Made by a program: the position numbers and the translations under genes. A stretch of 64,000 nucleotides of DNA. It comes from Micromonospora sp. CP22. Its GTDB lineage: Bacteria > Actinomycetota > Actinomycetes > Mycobacteriales > Micromonosporaceae. Positions 51,276 through 62,100 of the stretch are shown in pieces. The DNA is taken from assembly GCF_009712475.1 (NCBI RefSeq), contig NZ_VCJO01000002.1:62001-126000 (forward strand), written 5' to 3'. Each line of letters starts with the position of its first letter. The stretch's first letter is position 1. The notes beneath the pieces were generated by a model. It was not told the origin of the DNA. It did not search any database and worked only from the letters and a program-made list of their open reading frames with translations.

Positions 51276-52252
51276 GACGCGACCTCCAGTAGGGCCTGGA
51301 CGATGTCCTTCTGCTGCACGACGTAGTGGTATTCGTCGTTGGCCGGCGGCATCGGCTCGTGCGGTGCGCCCATCCGCCGTACCGGGGCTTTCAGTGCGGT
51401 GAACGCGTGCTCGGCCACGGTCGCGGCCACCTCGGCGCCGACGCCGTGGGTGAGGCAGGACTCCTGGACGACGAGCAGCCGACCGGTCCGACGCACGGAC
51501 TCCAGCACCCCTTCGTGGTCGATCGGGGAGATCCAGCGCAGGTCCAGCACCTCGACGTCGACCTCACCGGCGACCTCCTCGGCGGCGGCCAGCGCCGTCA
51601 GGGTCATCGCGCCGTAGGTGACCAGCGTGACGTCGGCTCCGGGCCGCAGGGTGCGTACCGCCATGGGGTTGCGGGGCGGCACGGCGGCCGGGGCGGGCGG
51701 CACCCGCTTCCAGTAGAGCCGGATGGGCTCGTAGAGCAGGACCGGGCCGGGCGTGGCCAGTGCCTCGTCGATGACCGCGCGATGGTCCTCGCCGGTGCTC
51801 GGGTAGGCCACCCGGAGCCCGGGGACGGCGGCGAAGATGCTCTCGTTGGACTCCGAGTGGTGCTCCACTCCCCGGGTGCCACCCCCGGACGGAATCCGCA
51901 CCACCAGGTGCAGGTCGTCGGTGCCGCCCCACCTGCCGCGCAGCCGGGCCGCCTGGGTGATGAGCTGGTTCGCGGCCGGGAAGCAGAAGCCGTCGAACTG
52001 GATCTCGCAGATGGGCAGCAGTCCACTGAGGGACATGCCGATGGCCTGCCCGACGATGCTGGACTCGGCCAGGGTGGTGTCCCGCACCCGGTCCGCGCCG
52101 AACCTGGCCTGGAGGCCACGGGTCACCCGGAACACTCCCCCGAGGCGGCCGATGTCCTCGCCGAGCAGGACGATACGGTCGTCGACCTCCATGAGCCCCG
52201 CCAGCGAGGAGTTGATGCTTGCCGCCAGGGTCTGGCTTCTCGGTTGCGTCAT
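51272..52252 (-). CDS. 2-oxoacid dehydrogenase E1 beta subunit, BkdB-like
   Basis: A 326-aa protein from ATG 52252 (MTQPRSQTLAASINSSLAGL). LLGEDIGRLGGVFRVTRGL, DTTLAESSIVGQAIGMSLSG, EIQFDGFCFPAANQL, GVEHHSESNE and LLYEPIRLYWKRVPP follow the branched-chain 2-oxoacid dehydrogenase E1 beta sequence closely. With E1 alpha it binds thiamine diphosphate and decarboxylates 2-oxo acids from Val, Leu or Ile, then reductively acylates a lipoyl domain. It overlaps E1 alpha and the lipoyl gene by 4 nt each. Being inside the biosynthetic operon, it is likely dedicated to precursor supply. Confidence 0.92.
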   Translation of the reverse strand: MTQPRSQTLAASINSSLAGLMEVDDRIVLLGEDIGRLGGVFRVTRGLQARFGADRVRDTTLAESSIVGQAIGMSLSGLLPICEIQFDGFCFPAANQLITQAARLRGRWGGTDDLHLVVRIPSGGGTRGVEHHSESNESIFAAVPGLRVAYPSTGEDHRAVIDEALATPGPVLLYEPIRLYWKRVPPAPAAVPPRNPMAVRTLRPGADVTLVTYGAMTLTALAAAEEVAGEVDVEVLDLRWISPIDHEGVLESVRRTGRLLVVQESCLTHGVGAEVAATVAEHAFTALKAPVRRMGAPHEPMPPANDEYHYVVQQKDIVQALLEVAS

Positions 52253-53145
52253 CGGGTGTACTCCTTCAGCAGGTCTGCGCGCAGGTCGCTGGTCCGCCGT
52301 TCCATGTCGGCGAGCCAGTCCGGGTCGACGGTCCCGTCCTCGAGCAGGCGCCGACGGTAGGCGACCACCGGATCCCGGCTGACCGCCGCCGCGATGTCCG
52401 CCTCGTCGCGGTAGATCTCCTGGGTGTCCGAGCTGGTGTGGCTGAGGATCCGGTCGACGGAGAACTCGATCAGGCGAGGGCCGGGCTCGGTGGCCAGCAG
52501 CCGCAGCTCGGCGGTGACGGCCTCGTAGACGATCTCGGGATCGCGGCCGTCCACCTGACGGGAGGCGATGCCGAAGCCGGCCGCCCGCTCGGCGATGCTC
52601 GTCCGCATCTGCTCGGACGTGGGCTTGGAGATCGCCCACCCGTTGTTCACGTTCAGGAACAGGACGCTGGCCCGCTCGACCGCCGCGAGGTTGAACGCCT
52701 CGGCGGCATCGCCCTCACTGCTCGCGCCGTCGCCGAAGAAGACCGCGACGGGTTCCTCCCGCCCCTGGATGCGGGTGCCGAGCGCATAACCCACCGCAGG
52801 GAGCATCTGGCTGGCGAGCACGAGGGTGAACGGGAACATCCGGAGCGGTCGCGGCTGCCAGCCACAGAACGACCGACCCGACCAACCGGCGACGACCTGC
52901 TCCGGCGTCGCCCCGCGGACCAGGGCCACCGCCGCCTCCCGGTAGGACGGCACGATGACCAGCCCGTCGAGGGCGTACGCCGCGCCCACTTGGAGGGCCT
53001 CCTGGCCGGTACACGGCGCCCAGAGGTCGATGAGCCCCTGCTTACGCAGCAGGATCGCCTCCTCGTCGACCGCCCGGGCGACGAGCATCTGCTCGAGAAA
53101 CTGCCGCCGCATGACCGACGTTAGTTCGGTCGTCGCCTGCGTCAT
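52249..53145 (-). CDS. 2-oxoacid dehydrogenase E1 alpha subunit, BkdA-like
   Basis: A 298-aa protein. The thiamine diphosphate motif runs from FFGDGASSEGDAAEAFNLAA to LNVNNGWAIS (GDG...NN). SYREAAVALVRGATPEQV and the phosphorylation-loop-like SHTSSDTQEIYRDE correspond to branched-chain E1 alpha (GHHSTSDD..YR). It is shorter than mitochondrial or Streptomyces BkdA (about 380-400 aa), lacking an N-terminal extension. It starts within the stop of the MFS gene (TGATG). No E3 dihydrolipoamide dehydrogenase is in the window, so reoxidation of the lipoyl group would depend on the housekeeping E3, or not be required. Confidence 0.9.
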   Translation of the reverse strand: MTQATTELTSVMRRQFLEQMLVARAVDEEAILLRKQGLIDLWAPCTGQEALQVGAAYALDGLVIVPSYREAAVALVRGATPEQVVAGWSGRSFCGWQPRPLRMFPFTLVLASQMLPAVGYALGTRIQGREEPVAVFFGDGASSEGDAAEAFNLAAVERASVLFLNVNNGWAISKPTSEQMRTSIAERAAGFGIASRQVDGRDPEIVYEAVTAELRLLATEPGPRLIEFSVDRILSHTSSDTQEIYRDEADIAAAVSRDPVVAYRRRLLEDGTVDPDWLADMERRTSDLRADLLKEYTR

Positions 53146-54638
53146 CAGGGTTCCTCCCTGCTAGTACGGGATGTCGGGTGCGCGGCCATGGCGAGGTCAC
53201 CGGAGTCCGGCGACCGGTTCGGCGGGGCGGGACCCGATGGCTCGGTGGGTCGGATGAACAGCACGGCCACCACCGCCGCCAGGACCAGGAGCCCGATGGT
53301 GAGCCCCAGGGCGTCGACCAGGCCGGCGATGGTGTTCTCGAACGGCGCGGCGTCGGGGTGCGCCGCTGCCCAGGAGGCCGCGCCGGCGGCCGCCATTCCG
53401 TTGAGGACGATGGTGCCGATCGCGGCACTCACCTGCTGGACCGCCGCGTAGATCGCCGACGCCGCGGCCGCGTTGCCCGGGACGACTCCGTAGGTCGAGA
53501 TGTTCGTGCACGGGACGAGGACCGTCCCCAGCCCGAAGCCGAGGAGGATCTCGGCCGGCAGCAGCACTGTCACGTAGGAACTGGTGGGGTTCAGCTGCCG
53601 CATGATCATGACTGCGGTCACCGCGAGGCCGAGTCCGGCCAGGATGAGCAGTCGGGGATGGGTGTTGGCGAACCGACCGGAGAGCACCGTCGCCCCCAAC
53701 GCCATGCTCACGACCAGGGGGATGAACGCCAGCCCCGTCGCCACCGGGGAGTACCCCTTGACGTCCTGTAGGTAGAAGGTCGCCAGGATGAAGAGGCCGA
53801 ACAGGCCCATCAGCACGCACGTCGTGACGAGGTAGGCCCCGGCCCGGGCCGGCTGCGCCACGACCGCCGGTGGTAGCAGCGGAGCGCTCGCCCGGCGCTC
53901 CACCAGGATCAGCGCCACGATCGACAGCACACCGGCCGCCAACAGGGCGACCACCGTCGGGTCGACGCCGTCGGACTGCGAGCGGGCCACCCCGAGGGCG
54001 AGCGCGGCCAGGCCCGCCAGCAGCAGCCCTCCACCCACGAGGTCGTTGCGGGGTACCCGCACCGCGTGGGCCTCCCGGGGCAGCAGCGTCGCCCCGCCCA
54101 CCGCCGCGACCGCGACGAAGGGCAGGACGAACCAGAACGCCCAGCGCCAGGTGAGGATCTGGGTGAGCAGACCGCCGACGACGAGGCCCAGGGCCAGGCC
54201 GCTGGCGGCCACCGAGCTGTAGATGCCCATCGCCCTGGCCCGGTCGCGTCCCCGAGGGAACGTCGCGGAGACGATGGCGAGCGCCGAGGGCGCGAGTACC
54301 GCTCCCGACAGTCCCTGCCAGACCCGGCCGACCAGCAGGAGCACCGGCTCCTGGGCGCAACCGGCGACGATCGACGCGAGACCGAACGAGGCCAGCCCGG
54401 CGACGAACGTCCGCCGATGCCCGACGGTGTCGGCCAGCCGTCCGCCCGACAGGAGAGCCCCCGCGAACGCCAGCGAGTAGGCGGCGACCACCCACTGACG
54501 GGTGGAGTCCGACAGCCCGACGGCGGCCTGGATCGAGGGCAGTGCGACGTTGGCCACGGTCACGTCGATCGCCACGACGAACTGTCCGAGCGTGGCGAAG
54601 GCGAGAACGGCCCAACGGCGCCGGTCGGGCTTTGTCAC
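53145..54638 (-). CDS. DHA2-family MFS exporter (14-TM type)
   Basis: A 497-aa transporter. VAIDVTVANVALPSIQ (motif D1 of drug/H+ antiporter 2), LLSGGRLADTVGHRRTFVAG (motif A) and YSSVAASGLALGLVVGGLL (motif C-like, with G...GPVLGG replaced) indicate the EmrB/QacA group. It probably exports the cluster product alongside the ABC system. It overlaps the SDR gene by 4 nt and E1 alpha by 1 nt, embedding it in the biosynthetic operon. Confidence 0.9.
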   Translation of the reverse strand: MTKPDRRRWAVLAFATLGQFVVAIDVTVANVALPSIQAAVGLSDSTRQWVVAAYSLAFAGALLSGGRLADTVGHRRTFVAGLASFGLASIVAGCAQEPVLLLVGRVWQGLSGAVLAPSALAIVSATFPRGRDRARAMGIYSSVAASGLALGLVVGGLLTQILTWRWAFWFVLPFVAVAAVGGATLLPREAHAVRVPRNDLVGGGLLLAGLAALALGVARSQSDGVDPTVVALLAAGVLSIVALILVERRASAPLLPPAVVAQPARAGAYLVTTCVLMGLFGLFILATFYLQDVKGYSPVATGLAFIPLVVSMALGATVLSGRFANTHPRLLILAGLGLAVTAVMIMRQLNPTSSYVTVLLPAEILLGFGLGTVLVPCTNISTYGVVPGNAAAASAIYAAVQQVSAAIGTIVLNGMAAAGAASWAAAHPDAAPFENTIAGLVDALGLTIGLLVLAAVVAVLFIRPTEPSGPAPPNRSPDSGDLAMAAHPTSRTSREEP

Positions 54639-55372
54639 CAGAGGCCGCCGTCGACGGTCAGGACCTGCCCGGTGATGTACGACGCCCGTGGCGAGGCCAG
54701 GAAGGAGACGGCGTCCGCCACCTCCTCGGGGCGACCGAAGCGCCGCAGCGCGGCCCGGCGCTTCGCCTCGGCGCGCAACGCCTCGGGCAGCTCGGAGACC
54801 TGCTCCGTCTCCACGAAACCGGGCGCCACCACGTTGGCGCGGATGCCGAACCGGCCGACCTCCTGCGCCAGTGCCAGGGTGAATCCGACGATCCCCGCCT
54901 TGGCCGCGGAGTAGTTGCTCTGGCCCGGGTTGCCCCGGATACCGGAGACCGACGACAGGGTGATCACGACGCCACGGCGGCGGGTGACCATCTCCTCGAC
55001 GACGCCACGGCAGACGTGGTAGACGCCGTCGAGGTCGACTCGCATCACCCGCTGCCAGTCCTCGTCCCGCATCGTCAGCAGCGGGGTGTCACGGACGACC
55101 GCGGCCGATGCGACCAGGCAGGTCACCGGACCCAGGGCGTCCCGCGCACCGTCGAGGAAGGTGTCCACCTGGGCCCGGTCGGAGACGTCGGCCCGCCGCG
55201 AGTAGACCTCCCGCCCGAGGGCCCGGACCTCGTCCTCCACCTCCTGGGCCGCCTCGGACCGCGACGCGAAGCAGAAGCCCACGTCGTAGCCCTGGCGAGC
55301 CAGTTCGAGGACGACCGAACGTCCGATGCCCCTACTGCCACCGGTCACGATGGCCACGCCCGGCTTAGTCAC
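54635..55372 (-). CDS. FabG-like short-chain dehydrogenase/reductase
   Basis: A 245-aa classical SDR starting at GTG 55372 (VTKPGVAIVTGGSRGIG). The cofactor motif is TGGSRGIG, the catalytic residues LSSVSG and YSAAK, and the C-terminus ITGQVLTVDGGLW is typical of 3-oxoacyl-ACP reductases. It overlaps the thioesterase gene by 8 nt. In context it could reduce the 3-oxoacyl-ACP formed by the KAS III on the stand-alone ACP. A tailoring role on the peptide or polyketide is also possible. Confidence 0.9.
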   Translation of the reverse strand: MTKPGVAIVTGGSRGIGRSVVLELARQGYDVGFCFASRSEAAQEVEDEVRALGREVYSRRADVSDRAQVDTFLDGARDALGPVTCLVASAAVVRDTPLLTMRDEDWQRVMRVDLDGVYHVCRGVVEEMVTRRRGVVITLSSVSGIRGNPGQSNYSAAKAGIVGFTLALAQEVGRFGIRANVVAPGFVETEQVSELPEALRAEAKRRAALRRFGRPEEVADAVSFLASPRASYITGQVLTVDGGLW

Positions 55373-56165
55373 GCCAGTACCTTTCGTCTTGTCGGCGTTC
55401 GTCGATGACTGCGGCTGCGGTGCGGGCGGGGCGTGCCCCGACCGCGACAGCCGCTGGCGGGCGGAGCAGGTCCTGTCGGAGCTGACGGGCCACGGTGTCC
55501 AGCACCGCCCGCCGGTGCTGGACGACGAAGAAGTGCCCGCCGGGGAAGATCGTCTGGCTGACCGGGCCGACCGTGGTCTCACCCCAGCGCGACAGCGCCG
55601 AAGCGGGGACGACGTGGTCGTCCAGCCCGCCGAGCACCGTCACCGGTACGTCGAGGAGCACGGCCGGCTTCAGCGGCATCTGGTGGAGGATCTCCACGCC
55701 GGCCCGGAACGCCTCCAGCACCTCGCCGAGGATCTCCGGCTCGCGCAGCAGCGCCTCGGGAGTGCCGCCGATGCGGCGCATCTCGGCGAGCACCGCCGCG
55801 TCGTCGGCCTGTGCCAACGATCGCGGCCGTTGCCCCGTGCCGGGTGGTCCGGCCGCCGAGACGATCAGCCGGACCGGCTGCGGTTCCCCGCGTCGGGCCA
55901 GCTCCCGGACCACCTCCAGGGCGAGGGCCCCGCCCAGGCTGTGACCGAACAGCGCGTACGGCCCCGAGGCCCGCCGGCAGCTGCGGATGACGTCGTCGAC
56001 CAGCGCGCGGAGGTCCCACAGCATCGGCTCGTGCCGGCGCGCGCCCCGCCCGGGGTACTCCACGGCGGTGACGGCGATGCCGGGCGGAGCGTCGTTGGTC
56101 CACGGCCTGAACAACGCGGCGCTGCCACCCGCGTGCGGCAGGCAGAACAGCTCGACGGCGGTCAT
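55365..56165 (-). CDS. type II thioesterase (NRPS/PKS editing)
   Basis: A 266-aa external thioesterase. FCLPHAGGSAALFRPW, EYPGRGAR, the nucleophile motif GHSLGG with S76, and GGHFFVVQH for the histidine are standard. The last 30 residues (from AVAVGARPARTAAAV) extend beyond the usual end and may be disordered. It overlaps the NRPS gene by 4 nt. It probably removes misprimed groups from the NRPS carriers, while the plus-strand TE serves the PKS, or both overlap in function. Confidence 0.92.
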   Translation of the reverse strand: MTAVELFCLPHAGGSAALFRPWTNDAPPGIAVTAVEYPGRGARRHEPMLWDLRALVDDVIRSCRRASGPYALFGHSLGGALALEVVRELARRGEPQPVRLIVSAAGPPGTGQRPRSLAQADDAAVLAEMRRIGGTPEALLREPEILGEVLEAFRAGVEILHQMPLKPAVLLDVPVTVLGGLDDHVVPASALSRWGETTVGPVSQTIFPGGHFFVVQHRRAVLDTVARQLRQDLLRPPAAVAVGARPARTAAAVIDERRQDERYWRD

Positions 56166-59100
56166 CGGTCCTCCTCGGACATCCGGGCGAGGACCGCGTC
56201 ACGCAGGGCGGTGAGGGTCATCTCGGGATCGGCCACCGCCATCGACACCAGTCGGGGGAACGCCTCGGTCATCGCACCCATCACGTCCCGGTCGACCACC
56301 TCGGGCGAGAAGAGCCAGATGCCGTTGAGGACACCGTCGCGCTCGTGCATGGCGAGGTAGAAGTCGAGGTTGAACGGCTGCATCGCCGTGATCACCTCGG
56401 GGATGATCGCCTCGTCGTTGTCCGAGCCGACGTCGGAGAGCGGGCTGGACACCAGCGGACCCAGGTCGAGCGCGAAGGGCTCGTAGTTGACCAGGTTGAA
56501 CATGGTCCGCATCGGGTCGAGCTGCTGCTGGCCGCCGAAGAGCAGCCGCAGCGGCGCCTCCTGGTTCGCCTGGCCCTGGAGGAACGAGTCCCGGACCAGC
56601 CGCGCGACGTCGGCGAAGGAGTTCCGCCAGTCGAGGCGTACCCGGACCACGATCTCGTTGATGAAGTACCCGACCATCGACTGCGTCTCCGGCTGGTCCC
56701 GACCGGCGAGCGGCACGGTGACGCTGAGGTCGTCCGACCCGGAGTAGCAGGCGTGCAGGGTGTCGAACGCCGCCAGGAGGAACATGAACGGCGTGACGCC
56801 GAGCCGCCGGGACACCTCGTGCACGTCCCGGGTGACCGACTCGGAGAGGACGAACCCCTGGGTGTACCCGTCGACCGGGCGTCCGAGCTGGTGCTCCGGC
56901 GCGCTGAAGGTCGGCGGTGCGGGCAGGTCACGCAGCGTCTCGCGCCAGTAGTTCACCTGCTCGTCGAGTTCGCCCGTGGCCAGGCGGTCCTGTTGCCACA
57001 CCGCGAAGTCCAGGTAGGACACCGGCAGGGCCGCCAGGCGCGGGTCCTCCCCCGCGATCGCCTTCTGGTACGCCGTGGCCAGGTCACGTTGCAGCTGGCT
57101 GTACCCCCACGGGTCGATCACGATGTGGTGCAGCACCATGACCAGGACGTGACGCCCGTCGCCCACGTGCACGAGCGCGGAACGCACCGGGCGGCCGTCG
57201 GCCATGGTGAAGCCCACCCGCTGCTCGTCCGCGATGACCTCGGTGACGACGGACCACGCGTTCTCGGCCCCGGAGGCGTCGACGACGCGCAGCGGCCAGG
57301 CCGGCTCCTCGACCACCAACTGCCGCCACTCGCCGTCGATCTCCATGACCCGGGTACGCAGCACCTCGTGTCGGCGTACCACCTCCACCAGCGCGCGGCG
57401 CAGCGCCTCGACGTCGACGGTGGCCCCGGGGGCGTCCGGTGCGGCTTGCAGGACCGTGGCCACGACGACGTTGTGGTGCGGGTTGTCCAGACCGGCGGGC
57501 TGGAGCACGTTGTTGAGCTGGGGGAAGGAGAGCGGCATCGGCCGGCGCCGGGGCACCCGCGTGATGCGTCCACCCGAGTGCCGAGGGGTGAGCCGGATGT
57601 CGCCCGTGCCGCTTTCCGCGACGTCGGCGAGGCGGGCGAGCGTCTCCTGCCACGCCCGGGTCACGGCGGCGACCGTCTCGTCCGACACCGCCCCCTCGGG
57701 CCAGGTCCACTCGGCCACCAGCCGGGGAGCGGAGGCATCGCCCTCGACGCGGGTGTTGAGGTTGAGCGCACGCGTCAGCCGAGGCGCGAGGCCGTGCGCG
57801 GGATCGCGCAGGGCCGCCGCCCGGCCGGTGTCGACCTCCCAGTCGCCGTCGCCGGAACGCTGCCCCACCCACCCGAGGTGGTTGTAGACGATCTGCGGGT
57901 CCGGCGCGCCGAGCAGCTCCTGCCCGGCCGGGTCGAGATAGCGCAGCACGCCGTAGGTCCAGCCGACCTCCGACACGGCGCGGACGGCACCCACCGTGGT
58001 GCGGACCGTGTCGGCCAGGGTGACCGCCGACTGGGTGGCTCCGGCGCGTACCGGCACCCGGACCGGGTGGATCTCGGTCAGCCAGCCGACCGTCCGGACG
58101 GTGTCCGCTCCGGCCACGTCGCGACCGTGCCCCTCGACCTCGACGAGGACGTCCGCCTCGGCGACGCCGGGTTCGAACGTCTCGGCCAGCGCGATCCCCA
58201 TCGCGGTCAGGCACAGCTCGTCGACACCGACGCCGAACTCCACCGCGGTGGTGTCGAGCAGCCGGGCGCTGAGTCGCGAGTCGACGTGCTGGACGATTTC
58301 ACGGGTCGGGGCACTCACGTCGGCCACCGGGAGAACGGCCGTCGTGCCGGCGCCGACCTCCCGCCAGAACCCGGCCCGGTCGCGGACCTCGTCGCTGTCG
58401 GTGAGGTCCACGACGGCCTGCGCCCAGGTGTGCATCGACACGGGCACCGCCGGCAACTCGCCGGGGCCACCTGCGGCGATCCGCTGCCACGCGCGACGCA
58501 GGTCACCGAGGACGATCCCCCACGACACCGCGTCGACGACGAGGTGGTGGACGACCACGGCCAGCAGCGGGCGCTCGCCGGATCCCCGGTTCAGCAGAAC
58601 CGCCGCGACGTTACGTCCCTCGCGGGGGTCCAGGATGCTGTTGACGGCTCCGACGTGCGCCGTGACCAGCCGGTCGACAGCGTCGTCGGGCAGGCCCTCG
58701 GCGTCGACGACGACCAGCTTGGCGGCGGCCGGTTCGTCGGGTACGACCAGCCGCCAGTCCTCGCGGTCGGTCTCCAGTCGCGCCGCCAGGATGCGGTGGT
58801 GCGCGACCACGGCGTCCAGCGCCCGTTGCAGGTCGGCGGGCCGGGTCGCCACCGGCAGCCGGAGCAGTACCCGGTGCGTGTACCCGGTCAACAGGGTCCC
58901 CGCCGAGCGCATGCGCGCCAGCACGGGCCAGGTGGGGACGACTCCCGTACCCGGATCGTGGACGGCCACCCGCACCTCGGATCGCGGGCTGGCGGCGGCG
59001 AGCGCGGCGACGCTCTGGTGCAGGAAGACATCGCGGGTGGTCAGCTCGAAGCCCGCTTCGCGGGCTGCGGACACCAGGTGGATCGCCTTGATCGAATCGC

Positions 59101-62100
59101 CACCGAGGTCGAAGAAGGTGGCGTGCGCGTCACGCACCGGCCGACCGAGGACGGCCTCGAACGCCTCGGCCATGGCCAGTTCGTCCGGCGCGTCCGGTGC
59201 GACCACCGACGCGGTGTCGTCGACCGTCGCGACCGGCCAGGGCAGGGCAGCCCGGTCGATCTTTCCGGTGCTCTGCAACGGCATCGCGTCGAGTACGACG
59301 ACATCGGTGGGCACCATGTGCTCGGGCAGCCGTTGGGCCACCGCGTCCAGCACCTCCCGCCGCGTGAGGGGCTCCGCCCCCGGCTCGCCGGTGACGTACG
59401 CGACCAGGCGGGCGGAGCTCTCGTCCGACCGGGCGCACACGCAGCAGGCGGTCACCCGGGGCGCGGCGAGGATCGCCATCTCCACCTCGGCCGGCTCGAT
59501 CCGGTAGCCCCGGATCTTCACCTGGTGGTCGACCCGGCCGAGGAACCGGATCCGGCCGTCCATGTCCCACCAGACGCGGTCGCCCGTCCGGTACATCACC
59601 GTGCCCGCCGGACCGAACGGGTCCGGCACGAAACGCTCGGCGGTCAGCTCCTCCCGATTGACGTAGCCCTCGGCCACCTGGGTGCCGGCCAGGTGAAGCT
59701 CGCCGATCACCCCGGGCGGCACCAGCCGACCCGCCGCGTCCAGCACGAACGCGCGCATGCCCGGCACGGGCCGTCCGAGGGCGAGGGTGCCGCGTGCGAC
59801 GTCGGCGTCGTCCACCGGGCCGGTGAGCGCTCCGATCGTCGTCTCCGTCGGCCCGTAGTGGTTGACGAGCTGCCGCCCGTGCCGCTCGGTGCAGAGCCGC
59901 ACGAGGTCGTCGACGGCGATGCCCTCGCCGCCGAGAACGAGGCTGCGACGCGGCCAGACCGCCTCCGGACCGGCCGTCGCGACGATCGCCATCAGGTGCG
60001 ACGGGACCAGCTTCGCGTGGTCGACCGCGTTGAGCGCGGCGGCCACGACAGCCGGATCCGTCGCCTCCGTACGCCCCAGGACGCGCAGCGTGCCGCCGGT
60101 GGTCAGCGAGGTGACGAGCGTGGTCAGCGCGAAGTCGGTGTAGGCCTGCTGGAGCAGCGCGTAGCTCTCCCCCGGACGCCCCCAGCCGAGCCTCGGCGGC
60201 ACGTTACGGGCGTAGTGCAGGAGGGCCCGCTGTGCGATGGCGACCCCCTTGGGACGCCCGGTGGTGCCGGAAGTGAAGATCACGTACGCGGTCCGGCCGG
60301 GGTCGGTGTCGACCGCCGGCGGCTGCGCCGGGTCCTCCCCCGCCTTGTCGGCGGCCAGAAGGACGAACCCGCCGGGCTCGCGTTCCCCGACGACGACCGA
60401 CGCGCCGCAGTCCTGGAGCATGAAGGCGATCCGCTCGTCCGGCCACCCGGGATCGAGGGGAAGGTAGGCCGCCCCCAGTCGCCAGCAGGCGAGCATCGTC
60501 GTGAGGAAGCGTTCATCGGTCTCGTACGTCAGACCGACGACGTCCCCGGCGCTCACCCCGGCGGCGGCGAGCCGCGCCGCCAGTCGGTCGGCGTTGCCGA
60601 GCAGTTCGGCGTAGGTCGTGTCGCCGGAGTGGGTCGCGACGGCGACGGCATCGGGCTGCCGCTGCGCCGCCCGCGCGACCAGCTCGTAGACGTTGCCGAC
60701 GTCCGGCGTCTGCGGTTCACCGCCGTCGCCCCAGGCGAGGATGCGTCGCCGCCACGCCAGGTCGAGCACGTCGATCTCACTCACCCGCTGGCCGGGATTG
60801 GCGACGGCGATCCTGAGCACCCGGTTGAGCTGTTCCGCGAGCAGTGCGCCGCGCGCCTCGTCGAACAGGTCGGCGCTGTAGACGAGTCGGCCCCAGAGCG
60901 CGTCGCCGTCCTCGATGAGGTCCAGCTGGATGTCGAACTTCGCCGTCAACGCCTCGACGCCGAGCGGGTGGATGCGCAGGTCACCGTAGTCCCACTGCGG
61001 CAGCGGGGCGTTCTGGAACGAGAACATCGCCTGGAACAGGGGATTACGCGAGAGACTCCGGCCCGGTGCGAGACTCTGCACGATCTTCTCGAACGGCGTC
61101 CGGTCGTGCGCGAACGCCTCCAGCGCGGTGCTCGCGGTCCGCTTCACCAACTCGCCGAAGGTCGGGTCGTCAGCGGCGTCCAGGCGCAGGGCCACGGTGT
61201 TGACGAAGCAGCCGATCAACCCTTCCAGCTCGGGCAGTGGGCGACCCGCGACCGGGGTGCCGACCACGACCTCGTCGTTCTGACCGACCCGGACGAGGAA
61301 CGTCGCGAACGCGGCGGCCAGCACCATGAACCGGGTGCAGCCCAGTTCCTTGGCCAGCGCGGTGACACCGGCGGCTACCGGGGCCGGGATGGTGATCGGT
61401 ACGGACTGCCCCCGGTACGACTTCTCCGCCGGGCGGGGACGGTCGCCCACCAGCCCGGTCTCTGGGTCCGCACCGGCGAGCTTCTCCGTCCAGTACGCGA
61501 TGTCGGCGGCCTCGTCCTCGCCCTCCCGGGCCGCCTGCCAGAGCGCGAAGTCGGGGTAGTCGATGGTCAGCGGGGTGAGCGGGGCCGATCCCCGGACCAG
61601 CCCGCCGTAGATCTGCATCACCTCGCGCATCAGCACGCCGATCGACCACATGTCCGAGACGATGTGGTGCATCCCGAAGATCACGCCGTGGTCGCCGGGG
61701 CCGAAGCGCAGCACGTCGACGCGGAGCAGTGAGCCGTTCGCCAGGTCGAACGGCTCCAACGCCATGTCGTCCTGGCGGCGCCGGATCGCCTCGACTGGGT
61801 CGCCCGCGACCTCCGACACCGTCACGCGGGGTTCCAGGTTGTCCAGCACCACCTGGCGGGGACCGTCCCCGAAGTCCCGGAAGACCGTCCGCAGTGACTC
61901 GTGGCGTTGCGCCATGGCACGGCACGCCCGGGTGAACAGCTCCACGTCGAGCGGCCCGTCGATGCGCAGTCCGCCCAGGATCACGTAGGGCGAGACCTCA
62001 CCCACGATCTGGTCGAGGATCCACATCTGCCGCTGTTGTGGGGTGAGCAGCACCGGACGCGCCGGATCGCTGCGCCGTTCGACGGTCAGCCGTGGCCCCC

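Noticed and set aside
49778..53145. Tetronate or spirotetronate assembly (KAS III plus ACP plus 2-oxoacid dehydrogenase-like genes)
   Set aside because: That pathway needs an FkbH-like glyceryl-ACP synthase and an E2-type acyltransferase. Here there are E1 subunits and only a lipoyl domain, so the resemblance is partial.
56345..61732. 1795-codon plus-strand open frame opposite the NRPS
   Set aside because: Same reason: low-complexity RRRGHP-type translation with no motif, lying antisense to C, A, PCP and E domains that are unambiguous.
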